Shown in pieces: positions 47,507 to 55,105 of a DNA stretch of 64,000 nt. The notes under the pieces were generated by a model, which saw only the letters and a program-made list of their open reading frames with translations, was not told the DNA's origin and searched no databases. Within the stretch, counting starts at the first letter, position 1. The number at the start of each line of letters is the position of its first letter. Both the position numbers and the translations under genes were made by a program. Source of the stretch: Porphyridium purpureum (Eukaryota > Rhodophyta > Bangiophyceae > Porphyridiales > Porphyridiaceae); assembly GCA_008690995.1 (NCBI GenBank), contig VRMN01000001.1:2666001-2730000 (forward strand), given 5' to 3'.

Positions 47507-49009
47507 ATGTTTGGGGGTACCTTGTTCCGCGAGCATGGCATGGTGGCAAACACAGCAGTCCGCGCTACGAATCTGCGGCGATTTCGACTGCGGGTCGGTC
47601 GCGCGTGTGCACGAGGCGGCGTCTTTACCTTGGTGAGCGCGATGCTTGTCGGTGTTTTGACGCTTGTATTTGTGTTTTTGCGAGTCGACATTGGCCGTAG
47701 CAGCGGACCCAATGACGAAATGCAGCACGACGTTCGTTCGTTTCGAGTTTATCAGCAGAGCCGCAAGGGCAAGGCCGATGAGGTGCAGCCGAACGACGCG
47801 CACCAGCACCACCCGTGGTACATGGCGTCCAGTCGAGTGCGTGGCGGCGATTTTAGGTTAGAGAATAGCGACCATTTGGTCGAAAGAAATGGCAGCCGCG
47901 TGCCACAGTCGTACCGGTCTGCACATGGCTGGACATCATCATGCTGGCCACGCGATCGACCAGGCACCAGCGGCCTAGACGACGGACGAAACCGAGAAGA
48001 GTACGGCAGCGCTGACATTGTTCTGCCAAGAATACCCCAGTTGCTGGATGCCGAGCGCTTTGGTGTGGGCAAGCAAGTGGCCGGTGTGTACAATACTTCA
48101 CGTTCTGCGTACGACCCGTGCAGCGTTCCTTGTCGAGTGCAGGCGTCCAGCGAAGAACAGCCTCACGCGCTGGTTCAAGTGATGGAAACGCTGAGCACGA
48201 TAAGCGGCAGCAGTGGTGGCGGAGGTTTGTCGCAACAGCAGCAGCTACTGCGGCGGATTGCACGCGGACGGCCTCAGGACTTGCCAGCGCTGGCCAGCAA
48301 GCGTTGTGGGCGGTTGCCGAAGGCAGTCCTGTGGTTGGAGAGTGCTCAAATTGAAATGACAGAGGAGCTGCTGGAGCTGTACGACGTGATTATCGGGCCG
48401 CGGGCCGACTCGGATCTGCAGGTCATTGCGGTTAATGAGGAGCACTACAATGTGCTCTCTGAGCCGAGTGACGAGGCGCGCGCCGGCACGGCGGCAGTTT
48501 TCTTGTCGCACTGCACGCCGGAGCGAGCAGCTGTGATCCACGAGCTGTGGCGCGCGGGGCTGAGCGTGGACTCGTTTGGCAAGTGCTTGCCGAACGCCGC
48601 TGTGCCGCCGGGCGTGCAGACGCTTGCGTGGCAAGAGCAGAAACGCGCAGTGCTGCGCAAGTACACGTTCACGGTGGTGGTCGAGGCGGCACGCGGGGTG
48701 CGCGACATGGTCAGCGAGCAGATGTACGACGCCATTGTGGCCGGGAGCGTGCCCGTGGTGTTCGGGGCGCCCAACGTGCGCGAGTTTGCGCCCGCGGACG
48801 AATCGTACATTGACGCGGCGCGCTTTCCGTCTGCGCGCGCGCTGGCCAACTACCTGCGCGGCCTGCTGCTCGACCCGATCCGGCTCGAAATGTTCACGCG
48901 CCGGTGGAAAGCCCGCGGCGTCAGCCGCAACTTCCAAGCGCTGCTGCGCCGCACGTCCTCCACGCACATCGCGTGCCGTCTGTGCCACCATCTCTCCCAA
49001 CACCTCTGA
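47507..49009 (+). CDS. GT10 family alpha-1,3-fucosyltransferase-like, type II Golgi protein
   Basis: 500 residues from the first ATG in frame (MFGGTLF); 47540 is an alternative. A basic N-terminal cytosolic segment, one transmembrane helix (about 43-64, VFTLVSAMLVGVLTLVFVFL), a Ser/Arg-rich stem, and a C-terminal GT10 domain. The family motif is clear at about 384-450: RKYTFTVVVEA, MVSEQMYDAIVAGSVPVVFG, then ADESYIDAARF. This is the GDP-fucose-binding part. SVDSFGKCLPN lies just before it. GT10 enzymes add fucose alpha-1,3/4 to N-glycan core or outer GlcNAc in the Golgi. The acceptor is unknown. Confidence 0.88.
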   Translation: MFGGTLFREHGMVANTAVRATNLRRFRLRVGRACARGGVFTLVSAMLVGVLTLVFVFLRVDIGRSSGPNDEMQHDVRSFRVYQQSRKGKADEVQPNDAHQHHPWYMASSRVRGGDFRLENSDHLVERNGSRVPQSYRSAHGWTSSCWPRDRPGTSGLDDGRNREEYGSADIVLPRIPQLLDAERFGVGKQVAGVYNTSRSAYDPCSVPCRVQASSEEQPHALVQVMETLSTISGSSGGGGLSQQQQLLRRIARGRPQDLPALASKRCGRLPKAVLWLESAQIEMTEELLELYDVIIGPRADSDLQVIAVNEEHYNVLSEPSDEARAGTAAVFLSHCTPERAAVIHELWRAGLSVDSFGKCLPNAAVPPGVQTLAWQEQKRAVLRKYTFTVVVEAARGVRDMVSEQMYDAIVAGSVPVVFGAPNVREFAPADESYIDAARFPSARALANYLRGLLLDPIRLEMFTRRWKARGVSRNFQALLRRTSSTHIACRLCHHLSQHL

Positions 49010-49790
49010 CACAAGCCCCACCCTCCCAAAACCGCCACCGCTGTACACCCTTTGCAGCCTCACTGAACACCCACTGTACTTTCTCCTTTTCTGCGCGTGT
49101 GAAATTTATATGTGTGTCTGTGTGTGTGTGTGTGTGCATGCATCTTCCCTAAGCAGACAAGTGCGGCGGCGCTGTGTGCAGGCGCGCTTTGCTGCAGCTT
49201 GTGCGAGTCCGAACGAGCGTGTGTTTGTCGTTCTGGTTCGTGTTGTTCTTGTTTTTATTGTTTGTTATTGAGACGATGCGCACGCAGCGTGTAACCCAGA
49301 ACCAGGACGTAGACCCCCCACCAAAAAGCGATACCAAAACCCACCAAAACGCGTCAGCAGCCAGCCGCAGCGGCGTGGTACTGGCGGATGAGAAAATTCC
49401 ACGGAGGCGGTTACACGTGACACAAGGGCAAACAATTCAGCGCATTGGGGCGTCTTTCTTGTTCTGGCGTGCGTTCAAGTCTACGTTTCGGTGCGTGGGC
49501 TGGGCCTGGGGCTGGGGCTGGTGCGTCTTGCGGCGACTCGCGCATTTCTCATGTTGAGCCTGGCGTGAAAGCAAGAGCAGGCGTGTGACGTGGAGCCGAC
49601 AGCAGCAAAAATCTACAAAGGACGTGCAAGCGCGGCGTGGGATGGAAGGTTCGGGACATGGCGCAACGGGAAGGCTATTCGGTGGATGTGGGATCGGACG
49701 GACGCAGTGCGGAACGCAAGGGCCGGGGTGGGGGAAGGGAGACAACTGACGGAAGCAGGCTCACGTGCAGGCTGAGAGAAAGAAGAAAGG
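49010..49790. other. Spacer with TG repeat and purine-rich leader
   Basis: 780 bp between same-strand genes. Contains the fucosyltransferase 3' end, a TG repeat, a GGGGCTGGGGCTGG-type stretch near 49500-49525, and GAGAGAAAGAAGAAAGG directly before the TSPO ATG. No additional gene is supported. Confidence 0.4.
49111..49136. repeat. TG dinucleotide repeat
   Basis: TG repeated with a single interruption (TGTGTGTC then (TG)n), in the fucosyltransferase 3' flank. Confidence 0.75.
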
Positions 49791-50384
49791 ATGGGAGTTG
49801 AAAAGGTGCTGGACGCCGACGCGGCGTGTCTGCAGGAGCGGCTCGTGTTTGCCGCGTTCATGCTCGGCCCGCTGCTCGTGGGCATGAGCGTCGCGTACTA
49901 CACGCGCAATGATGTGGTCGGGTGGTACCAGCAGGTGCGCAAGCCCACGGGAGCGCCGCCGGATTGGCTGTACGGCCCCGCGTGGACCGCGCTCTACGTC
50001 ACCATGGGCTACGCTGCGTACCGCGTCTTTGAAACGAGCGTCGCACAGCAGTCGGTGCCGTTGCTGGCAATCGTCATGTTTGGCGTGCAGTTTGTTCTCA
50101 ACCAGTGCTGGTCGCTCTGCTTCTTCTCGCTCAAGCGCTGGGATGTCGCGCTGCTTGATATCTCGCTCCTCTGGCTCGCCATTTTGGGCACCGCCTTGGC
50201 ATTTGCCCAGATCGAGCGCCTCGCAGGACTGCTCCTCACTCCGTATCTCGGGTTTGTCTCCGTAGCCGCGCTGCTGAACATCGGCTTCATCCGGGAGAAC
50301 CGCCAGAGCGACATGGTGGGAGTCTTCAAAAAATCTGCCGCCTCGACGGTAACATCCTCGGTCGCGAGCAAGAAGGTCGAGTAG
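49791..50384 (+). CDS. TSPO: TSPO/MBR family translocator protein
   Basis: 197 residues from an ATG. Five transmembrane helices and the typical Trp-rich loops: WYQQVRKPTGAPPDWLYGPAW, TALYVTMGYAAY, LNQCWSLCFFSLKRW and FAQIERLAGLLLTPYLGFVSVA. TSPO proteins bind porphyrins, haem or sterols in mitochondrial outer, ER or Golgi membranes and are linked to tetrapyrrole turnover and stress. A polar N-terminal ~20 residues and a Ser/Lys C-terminal tail are additions. Convergent with the phosphatase gene, 89 bp apart. Confidence 0.93.
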   Translation: MGVEKVLDADAACLQERLVFAAFMLGPLLVGMSVAYYTRNDVVGWYQQVRKPTGAPPDWLYGPAWTALYVTMGYAAYRVFETSVAQQSVPLLAIVMFGVQFVLNQCWSLCFFSLKRWDVALLDISLLWLAILGTALAFAQIERLAGLLLTPYLGFVSVAALLNIGFIRENRQSDMVGVFKKSAASTVTSSVASKKVE

Positions 50385-50473
50385 GTCCGCATTGTCCCTG
50401 TCGCATCGCTTTGGAAACGTGTTTCATAGACTACTCTGTCACATACACTTTAAAGAAATTGAGCGAGACGCAA

Positions 50474-51172
50474 CTAGTTGTATCTCTGACTTTCGGTCAC
50501 CTCTGGATTCGTGAGGTGTTCGTGGTATGCGTTCTTCACAATCTTCCAGAATTCCTCCTTCTCGTCGTCCGGGACGCACTCCATGATCGAGCAAAACGTC
50601 ACCCATTTGGCCACAGCCTCCCCACCTGGTTTCAGCAACGAACCGGTGAGGAATTCCGTGGGCCCTCCATGTGTGACACAGATCATGGCGCCGTCCGGCT
50701 CTCCCGTCAGCGTGCGTGCCAACAGCGTGCGCATTACGCCTTTGCACCGGTCCCAGGCATCAGCGGGGGTCTCTGGGAAGGCAGGGCGTTCCATAATGGG
50801 AGTGTACTCGGTACTGACTGCGCGAAACTCAAGAGCGAGTTGCTCTGCCGTGCGAAAGTTCGGAGGCGAGGCGCCAAAGTATTCCTCAAACATCCATTCA
50901 CTCAGGCCGGGCTCCACAAACACTGGTAGGTCCAAGTGCGCAGCGATCTGGCACGCGGTTTGCACGGTGCGCGTAAACGGAGAGGTGTAGATGGCGCGGA
51001 CGTGCGCGCGCGGTTTCAGGTCCGTGAGCAAAAACTGGCCCGTCTCATCTGCCTGCTGCAGGCCCAGCTCGGTCAGCGGCGGGTCATGAGGATTCTTGGC
51101 CGTCCGCTTCCAGTCCGGATCGACAAAATCGATCCGCTCCCCGTGTCGAATCACCAGAACGTGCTTCCCCAT
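50474..51172 (-). CDS. Histidine phosphatase (phosphoglycerate mutase superfamily)
   Basis: 232 residues from the true ATG (MGKHVLVIRHGER). The phosphorylated-His motif RHGER is at residues 9-13 (H10), and the second catalytic His lies in VTHGG (H168). LTELGLQQA and IYTSPFTRTVQTA are the normal family elements. RHGERxD and the early SEWMFEEYF match the UBASH3/STS-like and fungal TFC7-like branch, whose members dephosphorylate proteins or small molecules, rather than glycolytic mutases. The substrate is unknown. Confidence 0.9.
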   Translation of the reverse strand: MGKHVLVIRHGERIDFVDPDWKRTAKNPHDPPLTELGLQQADETGQFLLTDLKPRAHVRAIYTSPFTRTVQTACQIAAHLDLPVFVEPGLSEWMFEEYFGASPPNFRTAEQLALEFRAVSTEYTPIMERPAFPETPADAWDRCKGVMRTLLARTLTGEPDGAMICVTHGGPTEFLTGSLLKPGGEAVAKWVTFCSIMECVPDDEKEEFWKIVKNAYHEHLTNPEVTESQRYN

Positions 51173-51194
51173 CCTTTCGGCCACCACCAAACAA

Positions 51195-51638
51195 CTACCC
51201 GACTTCCCTGTCTGTTGCTCCTTCAGTTGGCCCTCCAGTCAAGCTTCGAATATAACCGCACATAGCAAACCATATCAAAACACCACCGCTTCGATATGAA
51301 AGTGGGATTCGAGCGCTGACACGACCTTGGTCAAGCGTACAACGCGCACTCTGTGCCCTGCTGATCACGCTGTGCGAGTGAGCTCGTATCCGCTTCCTGA
51401 TCCACAAGTCGCGAAGGTCGACGTTGAGCGCCTGCATAATCTCAGGAAATGGGAGCGTTCCTTCCTCTGCACACGTGCTTCGCACTAGAGCAGGGACGAC
51501 AACTCCCCAATTGACTATGGTGTTTGTTAATCGAAGCCTAGAACTCGAAGTAACACGGCAGGAGCAACTGGACGTGGGTCCTGTCCAAGCAAGTAGATAA
51601 AGGTTCGCGTCTGATATGTCCGTGCTCCGGACGACCAT
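51195..51638 (-). CDS. Possible small protein or gene fragment
   Basis: 147 codons from a true ATG. The sequence has moderate protein character (DANLYLLAWTGPTSSCSC, LTNTIVNWGVVVPAL) but no family signal. It sits between two same-strand genes, directly upstream of the phosphatase start. It may be a relic like those in other spacers. Confidence 0.22.
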   Translation of the reverse strand: MVVRSTDISDANLYLLAWTGPTSSCSCRVTSSSRLRLTNTIVNWGVVVPALVRSTCAEEGTLPFPEIMQALNVDLRDLWIRKRIRAHSHSVISRAQSARCTLDQGRVSARIPLSYRSGGVLIWFAMCGYIRSLTGGPTEGATDREVG

Positions 51639-51734
51639 GACGCAAAAGTTTCTTCACTTTAGAGTCCGCTCCAGCACTTTCTTCGAGAGAAAGGGAGAAG
51701 CGAGGTCATGTTATTATCCTACTAGTGCAAAGGG

Positions 51735-53468
51735 TCAAAAGTTATCCGTCACGTCATGCACCTCCTCGTCGACTTCCTCACCGGCAATCCCAGTCTTGCG
51801 CAAGAGCGCGGCCTGCACGTAGCTCTGCGGCACGCGCTCCGCACTTACCATCGCGTCCTCAGCAAGCACCTCTTCCGCGCGCTCAAGGAAGCTTGAGACA
51901 ATGCTCAAATGCTGCGCGTTGTATTGCTGGCCCCAACGTGTATACTCGGCCGCAGTCGAATAGTGCTTCACGACAATCGTACTTTGCTTGGCGCGATCAT
52001 TCATCCACCGCAATAACATCTGCGAATTGAGAATTGGATTCCGCCCGCGCAGATGGTAGTGGTCAATCATATTGCGTTCCTGCTTCTTCCAATCCTTCGG
52101 GGTCGTATTCTTGGCCACGGACTTGCCGTACTTGCGCACGACCAGACGAAAGTAACCCAGCAGATTCGACGCAGCCTTGTTGCTCAGTCGCCTAATGTCT
52201 TTGTGAACTTCGCCGGCCGGCATCATCTCGTACTTGTTGTTCTTGTTCCCCATCATGGTGGTCCACGGCTGGATGATGCTACCCTTCAGCTTGTTGCGCT
52301 CCCGAATCACATTTTCGTCCACGAGACGTTTCTGCTCCATAGGAGCGATGAAAAAGTGCTGCTCATAGTCAAAATAGTCCTCCAAGAAGGCGTAAAAGAC
52401 CCGGAACCATTCAAAAAATAGATCAATGTCCTCTCGATCCAAATCCAGAATCATTCGATCCATGAGCGAGAGAATCTTGAACATGTCGATCATTTCATAC
52501 CTAATCGCGTTCTGCGGAAACGCAAAGAGATCTACCGCCCAATGCTTACCCATTTCCTGAAGCAGAATCGCAGGCGCCGAGTATTCGTTCGCCTTCTGAA
52601 GCTTCATATTCATGAACGCCGCCGAGTGGCTCGCGGCCGCACGTGGCGCAGCACGTGGAGAGGCGTTGTCTGGCGAATCTGGTGGCGCTTGAACGATCCC
52701 GTCTTCATTCTCCATGCTTTGCCCCACGTCTTGTGGCAAAAACTTCTTGAAGCTTTCTGAACTTCCGAACTGGCGCATCGACGTGGATGTGCCAATCAGT
52801 ACAACTCCAGTATCTTCCGGCAACGCTTCTGGCATGTTTTGCGGTTCCATCTTCTCGCGCGAAGTAGTGCGAGAAAGCTTACCCCCAGTGCCGCTGCCGC
52901 TGCTGTGCTTCGAACTGAAACTGCGCGCCATGTTCTTTTCGCCTAGGCCGCTCGACTTTGACGAGGAGCGGAACATCGCCCCCGAACCCTTGAAAGAGCC
53001 GCGCAAGGCGCCAAGACTTCCGCCTGACGGCGGCTCGGAGTCACTGATCTTCTTTTTCGACACGGATGCGTTCAAGGAGGTCTTCTTGTTGAACTCATCT
53101 GCACTCATGTGCTGTGTCAATGTCGCTGGAGCAGAGCTCTGCGGCGGCAGGGCGCTCTTACCCGAATTGCCCGATCGCGGCATCGCTTCGGAGGAATTTG
53201 GCCGGTTGATCTTTTCATCTGATGAGCCACTCCGAAAACTGCTGGACAGCTTCCTCATAAAGGTCCTACCAGTACCTGCCGGCGGCGCCGCTCCCGAGGC
53301 GGCACTAGTTTCATCGGCCGAGCTCATCTTGGCAGGAGGTTTCTTACTGGAGGCCACGGACCCGGAGCCCGGCTCTGATGCGTCGACACTGCCAGCGCCA
53401 AGCAAATCGGACGACCCCATACGCTGAAACGTGCGGGCCTTTTGACCGGCTTTTGCCACTTTGTCCAT
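51735..53468 (-). CDS. Orphan helical protein with hemerythrin-like pattern
   Basis: 577 residues from the true ATG (MDKVAKAGQ). The N-terminal ~300 residues are Ser/Lys/Gly-rich and probably disordered. The C-terminal ~270 residues are fully helical. KHWAVDLFAFPQNAIRYEMIDMF is followed by FFEWFRVFYAFLEDYFDYEQHFF, which resembles helices 1 and 2 of the HHE/hemerythrin fold. The usual metal ligands are partly replaced (Asn for His in the first motif; Asp-Tyr-Glu for HxxEE in the second). The end (PKDWKKQERNMIDHYHLRG… WMNDRAKQ) is unfamiliar. No family can be named; iron binding is doubtful. Confidence 0.75.
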   Translation of the reverse strand: MDKVAKAGQKARTFQRMGSSDLLGAGSVDASEPGSGSVASSKKPPAKMSSADETSAASGAAPPAGTGRTFMRKLSSSFRSGSSDEKINRPNSSEAMPRSGNSGKSALPPQSSAPATLTQHMSADEFNKKTSLNASVSKKKISDSEPPSGGSLGALRGSFKGSGAMFRSSSKSSGLGEKNMARSFSSKHSSGSGTGGKLSRTTSREKMEPQNMPEALPEDTGVVLIGTSTSMRQFGSSESFKKFLPQDVGQSMENEDGIVQAPPDSPDNASPRAAPRAAASHSAAFMNMKLQKANEYSAPAILLQEMGKHWAVDLFAFPQNAIRYEMIDMFKILSLMDRMILDLDREDIDLFFEWFRVFYAFLEDYFDYEQHFFIAPMEQKRLVDENVIRERNKLKGSIIQPWTTMMGNKNNKYEMMPAGEVHKDIRRLSNKAASNLLGYFRLVVRKYGKSVAKNTTPKDWKKQERNMIDHYHLRGRNPILNSQMLLRWMNDRAKQSTIVVKHYSTAAEYTRWGQQYNAQHLSIVSSFLERAEEVLAEDAMVSAERVPQSYVQAALLRKTGIAGEEVDEEVHDVTDNF

Positions 53469-53989
53469 TGTTCCCCTACTCTCGTATGTTGGTCCCGCCA
53501 CCCGATTTCCGTGATCCACCTGCGACTATTTTCGGTCCAAGAGCCAAGTACTAGAAAACCAGGAAAGCGCGTCGTCCTGACAATCCGTGTCCGCCGCTCC
53601 TTGTCTTCCCTTTTCTCTCAAGCCACTGGGCCGCAGGTTTCGTGACGCGGCTGCCTGTAGCGTCGTCCAGTCGCCGCACAACCCACCAAACAAGAACGCC
53701 ACCCCCAAGCCCACACCCGAGACCTCTCATGCGGTGCGCGCACGCCTCCCTCGGTCTGTCTGCGTGGATAAGCCGGTCCTCCCTCCCTCCCTTTTCTTCC
53801 TCGCTCCGCCTCTACCCACCCTAAAAGCACTCACCGCATCAACTTATCAGCGCGCTGACACCACAGAACAACCAAACACCAAGTACCAAACACTCAACGT
53901 TTCAATTCCACACGGTGCGAGCTCACGGGACATCGCGCCGTTTCCGATCAAACGCGCCTGTTTTCATATAGAGCGACACCATTTTTAGA
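53469..53989. other. 5' flank of the helical protein gene
   Basis: Pyrimidine-rich plus strand at about 53770-53815. No gene is supported. Confidence 0.35.
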
Positions 53990-54720
53990 TTTTGGGGCGC
54001 GCGCGGGACTGCGTGTTAGCTGCGGGTAAAGGCGAAGCCGTGCCGATCGACATGACAGGCGCTTCGTCGCATGCCGTGGACATGGCCACAATGGTGTTCC
54101 GTCTGGATCGCCGCCCTGGAACACGGTGTCCTGAGGATTTCGGAGCGTGGGTGAAGCACCTCGTGCACGGACTTTTGGTTGAATGGCGATCTCTGCACGC
54201 AGCGCGCTTGCCAGTCCCGATTCCAGGTCGATTTGAAATTTGTGTGTCAGCGGAGAATCACTGCACGCCCTGAAGTTGATCGCTACTTGAACCTCCAATG
54301 TGAGTGGGTCCGGGGGCCTAGCATGTGGTTGTCTGCTTCATCCTCGACGAGCGCAGGTTCATCGAAAAAACACGTTCGCTACGTCGTTGCCCAGTCTTGA
54401 AATCGAAGCAGCCAATCGTGCATGAAGTTCCGAATGGCCTTGCGGTGCCACGCCAGGCGCTGGAAAGTGGCCGAGTCCACAAACTACACTGACACGATCC
54501 GAATGATTGCGCATCCCTTTTTTCTACGAGCACGCGTCTGGCGACGACAGCAGTCGTCAAGCGCTGCCGTCCTTCGGATGTAAACCTGCAAGTGTGCACG
54601 CTTTATTTTCGGCTTACCAACGGTGAAGCTCAAACCCATGTGGTGACCAGCGGCGCATAGATCGACCATGGTTCCCGGAATGCACCCGCTGTTGTCACGC
54701 ATGGAGCAGACATCTTCTGA
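53990..54720 (-). pseudogene. Decayed gene of unrecognised protein
   Basis: Minus-strand protein-like stretches in different frames: DNSGCIPGTMVDLCAAGHHM near the 5' side, ATFQRLAWHRKAIRNFMHDW in the middle, and VQVAINFRACSDSPLTHKFQ at the 3' side. Each looks ordered and coding-like, and together they cover the whole spacer, but several breaks separate them. No family is recognised. Confidence 0.35.
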
Positions 54721-55105
54721 AGTACATCAGAAAATCGAGCAAGAGAAAGCTTCATGTGCTGCACTTTGCGATGGGATGCTCTGCACAGCACGCATCTTCA
54801 TCCATTTTTCGCATTGTGTTTGTGCAAGCTTGATGCGACATGCGCAATGCCAGGCAGCCAGCGCAACACCAAAGGTCTCTTTGCCCATTCCTTGCGGCTC
54901 GGCCGTGCGCGTTCCAGCGCGCGTACACTTTCGCGGCCTGTCATTTTCGGCCGTGTTGCTGTGCTGCAGCGTCTTGCCTGTTTCTGTTCAATGACAGAAC
55001 GGAGCGACATGGACGCTTCTGCTCCGGCAGCTAGCATTTCTCGCGGTCAGGTCGTATGATGGAGTTTACTGGACTTGGATCGGTTTCTCCAACAGAACCC
55101 GAATC
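54721..55105. other. Spacer upstream of a decayed gene
   Basis: No convincing gene or RNA is visible between the relic and the 3' end of the HGGF-repeat gene. Confidence 0.3.
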
